This document shows, piece by piece, positions 34,794 to 46,487 of a stretch of 64,000 nt of DNA. Position numbers and translations under genes: made by a program. Source of the DNA: Littorina saxatilis (lineage: Eukaryota; Mollusca; Gastropoda; Littorinimorpha; Littorinidae). Location of the stretch: NCBI RefSeq assembly GCF_037325665.1, contig NC_090245.1:73771802-73835801 (forward strand), given 5' to 3'. The notes beneath the pieces are model-generated. The model was not told the DNA's origin. It made no database searches and saw only the letters and a list, made by a program, of their open reading frames with translations. The first letter of the stretch is position 1. Each line of letters starts with the position of its first letter.

Positions 34794-36376
34794 TCAGCTC
34801 GCAAGCTGTAGTGGTGTCATCGGTTGCTTATTTGTGGCATTGACGTCTACATGATGTTCTTTCAAAACATCAGCGATCTCCACGTGGTTCTTTTCTGCGA
34901 TAAAATGCACAGCTGCGTGACCACTGTGACTCTGTGCGTGGACGTTCGCTCCTTTTTCCAGCAGGATCCTAACAACCTCCCGCTGACCATTACAACTGGC
35001 GTAGTGAAGGGGCGTCAAGCCATCCGTGTCCTGGGCTTCAAAATTGGCGTTCTTGTTCAGCAACAGCCAGACGACGTCAGCCTTGCCCTGGGAGCAAGCA
35101 AGGTGCAGCGGGCTCTGGTTGCTGTCTGCTCGCGCTTCAATGTCAGCCCCTCCATCAAGCAAGGCCTCGGCTGATGCTTTATGACCAAAGATAGCCGCCG
35201 TGTGAAGGGCAGTGTAGTTGTGATAGTTGGCTTGCTCCAGTTGAGACCCGGGAGAAGCAAGCAGCGTCTTGATGACTCCTGTCTGACCTCTGAAAGCGGC
35301 TTTGTGGAGTGGTAGGGATCCCCCCTCATCTGTGGCCAGAACGCTGGCTCTATTGTCCAACAGAATTAGGACCACTCCCTCGTGCCCAGCCTCGCTTGCG
35401 AAGTGTAGAGCTGTCTGCTGTGTCAGATCTCTGTCATCCACTGCCGCTCTGGACTGAAGTAAGGTTTCAACAACAGATGCGTGTCCTTCTGTGCTGGCTA
35501 CGTGCAAAGGCGAGCGGCCATCAGATGTCTTGCTGTCAGTCTTGGCTCCCTTTCCCAGCAGTAGCTTAGCGACCTCCACATGACCTTTTGAGCATGCATG
35601 ATGTAAAGCTGTCCACCCATCGCTGTCTCTGGACTCCAGGCTGATGCCTCTACCAATGAGGGCTTTCACCAGATCCACCAGACCGAGCCTGCTGGCAATC
35701 TGAAGCGAGTTTTGCCCGGTGTCGTCCTCAAAGAGGGTGAATATCCAACTCTTGCCTTGGGTGTCTTGCCTCAGTTTCGCAAATTCTCTGCAGCATGCAG
35801 GGAACGTGGGGCCGCTCTTGTCAAAAGCCAGGATTTCAGCCAGGTCGATTTGACTCAAGGGCTTTTTCACGGCACACATGAGCTTACGAAGCATCTCAGT
35901 TTTCTGCTCGTTACTGAGTGCAGGTAGGCCACCCATGTCCAGTACAGGTATTGTGGTCAAAAAGTCACCGTCAGCTTGCCTCATTGCTTCATCTCGAACA
36001 GACGACCTGAGAGTGATCAGGATGGTACATTTATTACCTTCTGCATAGGTTTGCATGACGCGAAAAGACTTCGACCAATTACTGTATTCTTTGACAGAAA
36101 AAGCATCTCTACCGAAAGCATCATCTATCAGAACAGCATGATTACCCGATTCATTGACAAATCGACGCCACTCTTCGTGTTTGTGAAGTACCAGCGGTGT
36201 CTTCCCCTCATCTTGCAAGATGCGCAGTACAGCTTTGGCTAGGAAGGTTTTACCACAGCCCGGTGGTCCTGAGACTAGGAGGTACCTTCTGTTCTTCACA
36301 AATTCCATTGCAAGGTCATGTGCCGCTGTGTGTACGTATAACTCCCCGTCCGCTGCTATTTCTGCTTGGCTCTTTT
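34794..36376 (-). CDS. gene B: NTPase and first ankyrin repeats, up to the internal stop
   Basis: Open from the acceptor at 36377 (phase 1) to TGA at 34794. An internal ATG (36308, MEFVKNRRYLL) lies just before the P-loop. This part is as intact as in gene A, so a shortened product is possible. Confidence 0.6.
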
Positions 36377-36830
36377 CTGAAATGTAGAACCATTTATGTC
36401 AACTAAGATACATGCCAATCCTCACAAAAGGGTTGACGATGCCGAAAGTACTCGTAAAAGTGACGTTAATGAAAAGAAGAAAAAGAAGAAGAAATCAGAG
36501 TCTTGATAGATACAACCTATAATGTCAAGATAAGACACAGTCCAATCTGTTCGAAGGGCTCATAACAAACGAGCTTTTTCATGTTGGTACATTTTTTTAT
36601 TTGCTGTTGCTGAAATCAAATTCCTTTCCAATTTGTCAAAATTATTCAATCCTTTGGAATACAATTCAGTGACAATTTCACGCTAGGAAATAGCATGTAC
36701 ACTTAACTTAAAACATAAAACAACGCTCTTCCTCGTAACATTATCTGGAATAAAGGATCTGGTTACTTTGCCGACGTTGATCAACACATTTTATTTTTAA
36801 TGTATACGACATTTTAGTGCAGTCACATAC

Positions 36831-36992
36831 CTTTCACTCCGATAAAACCGCCCTCAGTGGCCCTGTGATGAATGTGTTGAATTGGTCTGATGGAGACATA
36901 CTCTTTGAAGGTCGGGTTGTTGACCACTTGTCTGTTGTCCACTGATACCTTGTTCCCCATGTAGACGCCGCCTTTTTTCGCATCCATCGTGC
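36831..36992 (-). CDS. gene B: Gly-rich N-terminal exon
   Basis: It encodes GTMDAKKGG, then [20 protein letters not shown], then PIQHIHH and GGFIGVK. Phase 1-1, GTATGT donor. It is more diverged from gene A than the NTPase exon is. An open frame continues upstream to 37113, but that is intron-like sequence. Confidence 0.6.
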
Positions 36993-37669
36993 CTGTCAAC
37001 CAAGAAGTCACGAAAACTTGCCAAGGACCGCGCTGGGTATCATTATTACTCGACCAACATCCCGACAATCGCTGATTATTGAGGTACTTGGTTTTACTGA
37101 TTTGGGTACACAATGTGACTAATTAGATCCTATAGCAGGGCACAGGTCATACTAGGCTGGCTCTCTTAGAACGCAACATTAACTTGCACATTGTTCCAAC
37201 TACCAGATCTTTACACAGAAAACACATAGACAAACGATTTAGAAAAATGATTTCCCCCGAATTGTGTCTTAATTAATGCGTCACTGAATGTGTAATGTTT
37301 TTCTATCATTCATCTAATCATCATTATCATTCATCTGTTAGGTGCCTCCCTTAATTGTTTTTTTAATTCTGAGAAAAGAGATTTCCCTCTCAAATCAATG
37401 TTACAGAGAAAACTAGGAAGACAAAGTGTGTAGACATCTTAATTCCTTATTTTGATTAATTTTTGAAGGTAATACCCGTGCAATTTTATTGTTTTTAAAA
37501 AGTTGCTGCAAAATTATCTCCCTTGATCCCACTTGCACAAAACACATATTTCCACTATCTCATTTTTTAATGTGGGGTATTTTTTTTTAAAAGAATACAA
37601 GAAGAATGAATCCGAAAATCACTGCAAACAGTCCTACATATCCGTACAATAAAAACAATGGTGATTTAA

Positions 37670-38415
37670 AGGCACAGTAAGCCTCCCGTAAACCATTACA
37701 GATACTGTCAGGCTTTTACACACAGTACACACACCCTTCCATTTGAACGCTCACCGAACGGGAACATCCTAGGTGCCCTACGTAAAGAGCGAGCAATTTT
37801 CAAAGAATTAATTTTGCGGATTGTCTCCTCACACAATCGGACCGTGGTGCGTTTTGGCGCTAGACCTAACTTTTAAAATCTAAATAATAAGTTGACAGCT
37901 TGTTACACAAACATTCTTAAATCATAAAAGAATTCTTTTTTCATCAAGACAAGATCAGTACAATTCGAAGTTTTATAAGTTTGAAAAAAGAAAAGCCCGG
38001 AAGCAGGGTCACGCAAGGTCGTGGTTCTCGTAGCAGACGACGGTTTATGCCTATTGCAAGTTCCTCTGAACAGTCAAAAGCCATCGCTAGAGTTCTTGTG
38101 AACCACAGCCGTTTGTTTCGTGCATAGTGAGAGGTACATAATAACGTGCTATTGCAGATCTGCTCACAGCGAGTCGCATTTAAATTACTAACTGACGACA
38201 ACATTGTGAAAAAGGGAAACTGGATCACACGGGTTCACGATGGCTCAGGGATAAGATAAACCACGCAAAAATAAATTCTTTCAAAATTGCTCGCTCTTTA
38301 CGGAGGGCACCTGGGATGTTCTCAACTGCGGTGAGTGTTTAAATGAAAGGGTGTTTGTACTGTGTGTAAAAGCCTAACAGTATCTGTGATGGTTTACGGG
38401 AGGCTTACTGTGCCT
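37670..38415 (+). mobile_element. TTAA-flanked foldback element, copy 2
   Basis: Both ends read aggcacagtaagcctcccgt or its inverse, with TTAA on each side (37666-37669, 38416-38419). The paralogous site in copy A (22044-22047) is an empty TTAA. Confidence 0.85.
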
Positions 38416-38795
38416 TTAAGTAATCTGATAGGTGATAAATGGAACAAAAACAGATCTTGAGACTCAAAAGTCGCACTCAGGAATCGTCAAATATTTTTGC
38501 TTACAGTTACACTTAAACATACAAAATTGTCTGTATTCATTTACAGTGCATGTGACCAATGCAAATCACAATTAAGCCTGTGCATTTCATGACTGCCACA
38601 GAGGACGATGCTTTACTAATTTGTTACATCGGAAAGTTTTGCACCTAAAATAAGATCACTTCCGTTGAGTGGCACTTAAAATGATAAATACGGCTCATAA
38701 TCAGTTCATGTTCAATATTAATGGTGAAAACCCTGAATGACTATAACAAGTACAACAAAATCATGTACTAACAGACAATTAAGAAAAGCCAGAAG

Positions 38796-39877
38796 CCTAT
38801 CATAATAGAAGCAGCTAAGTACTATTACCAGCAGTCGACACGCGATGATACATATGCCCTTTGACCTTTCCTTGGGAATATCCATTACTAAAAATAGAAT
38901 ACGGGATTGTGGGAAAGCTGTTCAATGGCACTCATGCACTATATTCGATTTTCAATACACGACTCAAACTCTTTGGGATAAATCAAAATGAAAAAAATAC
39001 AAGTATATAGAGTTAAGAAAACAAGAAAAATTTGAAAACCGTTTGGAATGAAGCAAATGAATAAAATACAAGAATTACGAGTTCAGAAAAAATAAAAATA
39101 ATTTGTTGGTTTGTGCAGTGCAGTTGTTTTGTCAGTTATTCTCCTCTTTATCTGTTCTATCGTCTTTCTTCTTCTTTTTTGTGTGTGTACTTTTGTGTTT
39201 TTGTGCCTGAAGAAGACCCTTAGGTCGAAACGTCGCTGTTATTCGTTCCGTGTTCGTCATTTTAGTCATTTTAACGTGAGTACATCGCTTTTTGGTCTCT
39301 TTATTGTTTCCTCTCACGTGCAGTCGCCATTGTTTAATTACGTTCTATTAGAAGCTTAAAATCTCTCCGTTATTGCCCTCAGAGAGGTCTACAAAGTGAT
39401 TGTTCATGTCTTTTTGTTGTTGTTGTAAAGTATTATTATGTTGCTTCAATCAGCTGCTGTCTTTGTTAGGATTCACAAATGTAGCCTACCTGCTGCTTGA
39501 ACATAGTTTGAAAATCTGTTTCTCCAGACAAATAGGTTTTCGAAATCCGTATAGACTGCTGGTTGTATCACAGCCTCTGAAGGCGTTTTTGCCTGCAAAA
39601 TAAGTTCCCACAACTTTTTTTGGTGCTTTGGTCCCTACTGAGACAAACAGCAACTTAGAATATTGACAGAAAGTTGTTTTTTCTTTTGATTAAAAAAAAC
39701 CCTATCTTCCTTTTTACGAGGGAGCTTGTCCCAATCAATGGAAATACAACATCGCCTCTACGAGTAGCTTTACAAATCGCCTGGATCGTTTGTGGTGAGC
39801 CCATTTCTGCGCCCATCAAAAACAAAAGTTCCTGTGCCAAATGTATGTATGACATAGTCTGTCAGGCTTGATCATGT
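38796..39877. other. intergenic; includes a hammerhead-like motif
   Basis: At 39207-39233 (+) the sequence ctgaaga, a short gacc/ggtc hairpin and gaaac resemble a hammerhead ribozyme core, but an extra base precedes the stem. Such motifs are common in invertebrate retroelements. No gene is seen. Confidence 0.3.
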
Positions 39878-40801
39878 TGTGATCGGGTGGAGTGGAAGGG
39901 GGGAAATAGGCCAGGAAGCATAAATGAGACGCCAAGACAGAGGTTGCGATAACGTGACTTTTAATTAACGTACACCAGAAGCAAACACCAGAAAGCAAAC
40001 ACCAGAAAGTAGACACCAGAAAGTAGACACCAGAAAGTAGACACCAGAAAGTAGACACCAGAAAGCAGTGTAGATTCTCCTCAGTGAGCACACGTAAAGG
40101 AAACACAAAGAAACAAGCCTCGGAATTCAGTTACAACCACAAGTCGACCGATTACAACTTCGCGACAAATTTGGTCAGCACTTCGACCGTTCACGTCAAC
40201 CGACACAATCGGAGCAACACACAGCTCGCAGTGTCACAAATCGCGTTCTCTCCTCTAGCCTAAATGCTCAGTCTTTTAAAGGCTGATCACTTCCGATACC
40301 CTGTGGCGATAAGCCAATAGGGAGGCTACCTAGGTGTCAGACAACGGGGGGCGTCGTCTTAAGATTGCCTGCCAAATGAAAGGGATCGTTACCGAGGCAT
40401 GAAGCCGTGACGGTGTCACGCACCGGAAATATTACGCACACCGGATAAGGCTCATTAGATTACAACCAGTTACAAAGAAGGGGGGGGGGTAAGAGACTAA
40501 AACCTCCAAGCCACCTGGCATTTTCTATGATGTACCCTGTCAAAAGAAATGACACCCACTTGACGAACGCCGAGTCCAACGATTACCCAGACAGGCTGGC
40601 GGCACATTACATAACGACCACCTAAATCTGAGATAAGAGGTTAGAAAGGAATCCGGTCAAGAGTCTACCCTACGATAGTAAACACACAATAATCCTAGCG
40701 GGAGACACAACTTGGGTCAGGGGAAGATAATAGACAGGGGAGGCAACTGGGTCGGGCAGGAGATAATTACACAAAAAGACTGGATACGCCACTTAGCTAC
40801 A
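39878..40801 (-). repeat. left LTR
   Basis: It contains five or so 14-bp units (agacaccagaaagt) near the left end and a long C/G run (ggggggggg) later. Confidence 0.85.
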
Positions 40802-41092
40802 TCCCCCCCAGCTCTATACCAACTGCGTCCTCGCAGGTACAGCGCCTCGGGAATAGCTGAAAATGACATCTATAAATCAAACACAAGTTCACCCAAGTGA
40901 AACAACAAATAAAATCAGAAACGGTAACGGATGACACTCACAGTCACCCAACCCATTCATACAAGACACAATACAACAGGCAATCAATAATGATACTTTA
41001 CACAGTCTCTTAGCTGAGCACAATAGCTAACAAGCAAGCAAGGCATGGTTACGCCACATGTGTGACTAAAGAGTTTTCATGATTTTAGCGGT

Positions 41093-42349
41093 TTAGCTGG
41101 GACTTAGAGTAAAGGGGCAGGACAAATTGAGCACAGAATCCCACAATGTTATCGGGTCAGCATCGTGAAGCTCTACGGGGGCTGGGGCTGTCGCAAGCCG
41201 ATGCTCTTTCTCTGTGAGCTGCTGTTGCAACAACGCTTCCAGGTCTTTGCGAATGTGTCCTGCTGCTTTCCGCTCAATTGACACCTCTTCACACTTGAAA
41301 ACTAACCGCTCTCTAAGTTGGCGTATTTCTAAGTCCTTCTGGAAGCGTTCATCCTGTAACTGTTGTTTGGCCTCCAGTTCCTTCTTCAGTCGGGTCTCTA
41401 ATCTGTCAATGGAGGCCTCGTGCTTCGACGTCAGCTGTTCCTGAGCAGTCACAACCTCCTCTGTCTGACTGCTCTGCTCGCGGGGCGGTTGCTTGATGGA
41501 TGTTGACTGCTGGTCCACACGTAGCTCACTGGGCTGTCTCCATGACAGCGGTTGTTCACCTCCATGCCGCTTGGTAGGGCACCTGCTCTGTAGATGCCCG
41601 TGGCGGTTGCAAAGCCAACAACGTGGCTTCGCGGATGGTTGCTGTTGACGAGAGGCAGCCGGCGGGCGTTGGTGCAAGGCAGCTCGAAGCTCTGCTGACT
41701 TGATGGCGAGTTCGCTGACTTGTAATTGCAGGCTGCGTACCTCAGTGCTGCTCTCTGTTGCTTGTTGTTGTTGCTTCGTCACCACCTCGAAATCTTCCCT
41801 CATCCACCTGAGAGCTTCTGCACGGACTGCCGCAAAAGTGACAGCCTCACGCCCTCTCGCAAAGCGCATGAGGTCCCGTCTCTGAGGATGCAAAAACAGT
41901 CCATCGATGAAATGATCCCGGAGAGCATCATCTGTTAATGTATCGGGAACAACAGAATTAATCTTGACATGCAGAGACCGCAAACTGTGGGCGTATGAAA
42001 GAAGGCCCTCCTCTTGTCCCTGGTAGCGCGTGAAGAATGACGAAAGCAGTGAAGAACTGCTGGCGTGGTCACCAAACGTGTCCTGCAGAATGGTCAGGAC
42101 TAGGTCAGCCGTAGCGGTCGCCTGAGGGGGGTACAGGTTAACCTCCTTCCTGGCAGCCCAAGTGAGTGACTGGATCAGCCACTCTGCTCCCTCCCCTCCA
42201 AGTGCCGCCATGTTGAAGTGGGAAATGACGCGACGTGCCTCGGTGCTGAAATCGTCGAGCTGACAGCCATCGTCACCACCAGTGAAGACAGGAAGCCTGG
42301 GAGGGGGAAATACCTGCCAATGGGGTCGTGGAGCCACGTCGACCGCCAT
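41093..42349 (-). CDS. gag-like protein of the LTR element
   Basis: A 418-residue frame. Residues ~20-190 look like a capsid region of the retrotransposon Gag type (LxxFFxRYQGQEE, LRDHFIDGL). A CCHC zinc knuckle (CWLCNRHGHLQSRCP) lies at ~243-257. A coiled-coil tail rich in Glu, Lys, Gln and Arg follows (~300-385). No protease or reverse transcriptase is attached. Confidence 0.75.
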   Translation of the reverse strand: MAVDVAPRPHWQVFPPPRLPVFTGGDDGCQLDDFSTEARRVISHFNMAALGGEGAEWLIQSLTWAARKEVNLYPPQATATADLVLTILQDTFGDHASSSSLLSSFFTRYQGQEEGLLSYAHSLRSLHVKINSVVPDTLTDDALRDHFIDGLFLHPQRRDLMRFARGREAVTFAAVRAEALRWMREDFEVVTKQQQQATESSTEVRSLQLQVSELAIKSAELRAALHQRPPAASRQQQPSAKPRCWLCNRHGHLQSRCPTKRHGGEQPLSWRQPSELRVDQQSTSIKQPPREQSSQTEEVVTAQEQLTSKHEASIDRLETRLKKELEAKQQLQDERFQKDLEIRQLRERLVFKCEEVSIERKAAGHIRKDLEALLQQQLTEKEHRLATAPAPVELHDADPITLWDSVLNLSCPFTLSPS

Positions 42350-42444
42350 CTTGGATGTGAGGAGTCCCTCCTACCCTGCTACCCCTGCTTTCTGATGTTA
42401 AACTACGGCGTCTCTACTTCCTGAATCCTGCTCGCAGCGCCAGA

Positions 42445-43377
42445 TGTGATCGGGTGGAGTGGAAGGGGGGAGATAGGGCCAGGAAGCATAAATGAGACGC
42501 CAAGACAGAGGTTGCGATAACGTGACTTTTACTTAACGTACACCAGAAAGCAAACACCAGAAAGTAGACACCAGAAAGTAGACACCAGAAAGTAGACACC
42601 AGAAAGTAGACACCAGAAAGTAGACACCAGAAAGCAGTGTAGATTCTCCTCAGTGAGCACACGTAAAGGAAACACAAAGAAACAAGCCTCGGAATTCAGT
42701 TACAACCACAAGTCGACCGATTACAACTTCGCGACAAATTTGGTCAGCACTTCGACCGTTCACGTCAACCGACACAAATCGGAGCAACACACAGCTCGCA
42801 GTGTCACAAATCGCGTTCTCTCCTCTAGCCTAAATGCTCAGTCTTTTAAAGGCTGATCACTTCCGATACCCTGTGGCGATAAGCCAATAGGGAGGCTACC
42901 TAGGTGTCAGACAACGGGGGGCGTTCTACTTAAGATTGCCTGCCAAATGAAAGGGATCGTTAAAAAGGCTGAAATCGTGTCGGTGTCACGCACCGGAAAT
43001 ATTACGCACACCGGATAAGGCTCATTAGATTACAACCAGTTACAAAGAAGGGGGGGGGGGGGGGTAAGAGACTAAAACCTCCAAGCCACCTGGCATCTTC
43101 TATGATGTACCCTGTCAAAAGAAATGACACCCATTTGACAACACGCCGAGTCCAACGATTACCCAGACAGGCTGGCGGCACATTACATAACGACCACCTA
43201 AATCTGAGATAAGAGGTTAGAAAGGAATCCGGTCAAGAGTCTACCCTACGATAGTAAACACACAATAATCCTAGCGGGAGACACAACTTGGGTCAGGGGA
43301 AGATAATAGACAGGGGAGGCAACTGGGTCGGGCAGGAGATAATTACACAAAAAGACTGGATACGCCACTTGGCTACA
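42445..43377 (-). repeat. right LTR
   Basis: Nearly identical to the left LTR. The main visible differences are the number of 14-bp units and the length of the G run. Confidence 0.85.
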
Positions 43378-44231
43378 ATGTTGTTGTAACATTCGATGCG
43401 GAGATCTGTGGCGATCAGTAAAGCTAATCGTGGCGGAAAAGAATTAAAGAGAGGAATAAGTTTATGCAATGGCAATGTGGTTTACTCAGCAAGCTTGGGT
43501 CTCTGTGATAGTTACATTCCTAAAAAAAATAGCAGAATCAAAAGTGCCTATCTTTTCTCTTTTTGAAACATAACTTGAACATATTGTTGCAAAAGTAGAG
43601 GCCCATATATTACGGTAAACTACCTACTTCAAGTGACTGAACAGGTCAACTGATTTAAGAGTGCGAAATGTGAAAAGAGGTTATTACTTGAATGAATTGG
43701 TCAAACTTCTTCTCTCTTGTTAGCTTGTTTGTTCCATCCAGCTTTTACATTCAGACTTAAAAGGTTATCAAAACAGGCAAGGAAAGGTGTGTCACTCAAA
43801 TAAAAATATGAGTAGTCAACACCATACCAATTTTGTGGGAAGTAAGGTCAGATCAGTGGACACCTCCCTACTAACTCAAGCTGTTTCAGAAAATTATGTG
43901 ATGAAACACAGCCACTTTGTGGAGTGTGGCGGAAATCATTATTCTCAATTGCACACGATCATAATACAACCGGGCTGAAGAGCAAAGTCAGCTGTGCTAA
44001 AGCTGTATTGCTTTTATCGTTCTTTTGAGTACTTATTATTCAGAATACCTTTGAACAAACTCATGTTATTTCCAATATGTGATAACACACAGCCACAGTT
44101 TGTTGAGTTTGACATAAGTCAATGTTCTAACTCACAAAGGATAATATTCCCACGAGGGCATACACTCGGTTCTCGTATATGTTTCTGTCTTTTGAGGATG
44201 GCTTGAATATCTTTAGCTGTATTGGTTTACT
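43378..44231. other. intergenic, nothing recognised
   Basis: Only short unsupported frames are present here. Confidence 0.35.
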
Positions 44232-44298
44232 TTTTATATTTAGTCAAGTTTTGACTAAATATTTTAACGTAGAGGGGGGAATCGAGACGAGGGTCGTG

Positions 44299-44347
<49 letters not shown>

Positions 44348-45108
44348 TGTCTGTGTGTGTGTGTAGAGCGATTCAGACTAAACTACTGGACCGATCTTTA
44401 TGAAATTTGACATGAGAGTTCCTGGGTATGAAATCCCCGACCATTTTTTTCATTTTTTTGATAAATGTCTTTGATGACGTCATATCCGGCTTTTCGTGAA
44501 AGTTGAGGCGGCACTGTCACGCCCTCATTTTTCAACCAAATTGGTTGAAATTTTGGTCAAGTAATCTTCGACGAAGCCCGGGGTTCGGTATTGCATTTCA
44601 GCGTGGTGGCTTAAAAAATAATTAATGACTTTGGTCATTAAAAATCGGAAAATTTAAAAAAAAATAAAAATTTATAAAACGATCCAAATTTACGTTTATT
44701 TTATTCTCCATCATTTGCTGATTCCAAAAACATATAAATATGTTATATTCGAATTAAAAACAAGCTCTGAAAATTAAATATATAAAAATTATTATCAAAA
44801 TTAAATTGTCCAAATCAATTTAAAAACACTTTCATCTTATTCCTTGTCGGTTCCTGATTCCAAAAACATATAGATATGATATGTTTGGATTAAAAACACG
44901 CTCAGAAAGTTAAACAAAGAGAGGTACAGAAAAGCGTGCTATCCTTCTTAGCGCAACTACTACCCCGCTCTTCTTGTCAATTTCACTGCCTTTGCCATGA
45001 GCGGTGGCCTGACGATGCTACGAGTAAAATGGCATTGCGTTCAGTTTCATTCTGTGAGTTCGACAGCTACTTGACTAAATATTGTATTTTCGCCTTACGC
45101 GACTTGTT
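44232..45108 (+). mobile_element. ~870-bp interspersed element, copy 6
   Basis: Full length with both ends and (GT)n at 44302-44346. Very similar to copy 7. Confidence 0.85.
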
Positions 45109-45529
45109 CTTCTTATGCGTTAGCGAGTCTCGAACCCAGCTGCCGGTCAAGCTCAAAGAAAAGGAGTTCCATCTAAGTCAAATATGATTCTGGGTCAAAT
45201 TTAATAATTGAGAGAGAATTCATCCGCGTATTACAGTTTGTAAATCACCTTTTAGGACAGCATTCCTAGATTAAGCGTTTACACCGAAAGGGCTTTCGTC
45301 TTGCAGGTGCTTTATAACGGTGCTTGTTTTTCGGGAAGACATGCGCTTGATATTCTATTGCGCTGGAGACGTGTTATGTGATAGCCCTTCCCCATATTTT
45401 GTGTTTGTCTTCTTTATAATCGATCTAGCCAAGTAAAATCATAATTCGATCCCTTCTGCCCGGAAATGCATTTTTTCGGCACACGGTTTTTGACTTTGAA
45501 CAGATCGACATCGGTTTGGGTTGTAAATC
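45109..45529. other. intergenic, nothing recognised
   Basis: No supported gene or repeat. Confidence 0.35.
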
Positions 45530-45552
45530 ACACACACACACACACACGCACA

Positions 45553-45589
<37 letters not shown>

Positions 45590-45682
45590 ACACACACACA
45601 CACACACGCACACACACTGTTCTTGTTATGTTAATGGGTGATTTTGTCAAATAACACACACACACACACACGCACACACACT

Positions 45683-45745
<63 letters not shown>

Positions 45746-45839
45746 TGTTCTTGTTATGTTAATGGGTGATTTTGTCAAATTCCAAATACATGATGCAAAC
45801 GTTCAAAATTTATTATGAGAGAGTCGATCCGTATGCCGC

Positions 45840-45900
<61 letters not shown>
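45530..45900. repeat. duplicated (CA)n block and (GT)n tract
   Basis: Two (CA)n tracts are each followed by the same 37-bp unique string (ttcttgttatgttaatgggt, then gattttgtcaaat), a local tandem duplication. A (GT)n tract follows at 45844-45900. Confidence 0.9.
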
Positions 45901-45901
<1 letters not shown>

Positions 45902-46222
45902 TTGCCAGTGTGTTAGTGTGCGCGCATGTGTGATTTATGTTATACAGTCGAACCTGCCACTTAATTTCGGTCCGAAGTAGCGGTTTCATGGAAAACCATT
46001 CGACGTCTTCTCTAAGTCGAATAACAAACCCACTTCACATTACAGTGCCGCTCAACCTTTTTAGCGTTGCTCCAAATTCTCTCAGACCTCGGTTGGAAAG
46101 TTTTGTAGCGCATTCCCGAGAATCTGCACAATGCAAGATAATGAAGTGCTACAGACGTCTGCATATTACAATTTTACAAGGCAGGATTTCTCTTCAATGA
46201 CCGTGCATGTAAAACAATATAC

Positions 46223-46366
46223 GTTATTTGCGTGTTTGACCAAAATATGACATTTTACACAGATCGAGACAGTCATTGTTCTCCGAGACCGCGCTAGCGG
46301 TCGAGGTGAACAATGACTGTCGAGATCTGTGTAAAATGTCATATTTTGGTCAAACACGCAAATAAC
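46223..46366. mobile_element. compact hairpin (MITE-like), arms ~60 bp
   Basis: The left arm gttatttgcgtgtttgacca and on to cagtcattgttc is mirrored by gaacaatgactg and on to tggtcaaacacgcaaataac. The loop is about 25 bp. The arms match almost perfectly. Confidence 0.8.
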
Positions 46367-46438
46367 ATTTATGTATCGATCGAATTCCTTTCAGGTAGTC
46401 TACTGACTTTGTTGTTGTTTTGACGATTGAACGAGCAC

Positions 46439-46451
46439 ACACACATGCAAT

Positions 46452-46487
<36 letters not shown>
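46439..46487. repeat. (CA)n microsatellite
   Basis: ca repeats. Confidence 0.95.

Larger units (their letters stand above)
33132..36992 (-). pseudogene. STAND-ankyrin gene B: duplicate of gene A with one in-frame stop
   Basis: Two exons match gene A: 36992-36831 and 36376-33132, with the same splice sites and phases. The Walker A (GPPGCGKT), Walker B (AVLIDDAFG) and 26 ankyrin repeats are all present. A TGA at 34796-34794 falls in repeat 10, where gene A has AAA (Lys). The frame is otherwise open through to the stop at 33132. Counterparts of gene A exons 1 and 2 were not found upstream; the homology ends at ~38795. It may be a young pseudogene or may make a short receptor (NTPase plus nine and a half ankyrin repeats). 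Confidence 0.8.
32960..38795. repeat. segmental duplication, copy B
   Basis: Partner of 16265-22435. It carries gene B, only about two 3'-end tandem units (32965-33125, against about six in A), and its own foldback element at 37670-38415. Confidence 0.9.
39878..43377 (-). mobile_element. LTR retrotransposon, gag-only (non-autonomous), whole
   Basis: Two long direct repeats (39878-40801 and 42445-43377) begin tgt and end aca, with atgt on both outer flanks. On the minus strand a tRNA primer-binding-like site (TGGCGCTGCGAGCAGG) follows the right LTR, and a purine-rich tract precedes the left LTR. The internal region has one long gag-like frame and no polymerase. The LTRs are nearly identical, so insertion was recent. 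I see no break in the gag frame. It is probably Ty3-like, mobilised in trans. Confidence 0.85.

Noticed and set aside
34794-34796. TGA in gene B as a selenocysteine codon
   Set aside because: Gene A has Lys there, an ankyrin helix is not a redox site, and no SECIS-like element was evident.
41214-41938. Plus-strand frames inside the LTR element
   Set aside because: Antisense of the gag-like frame.
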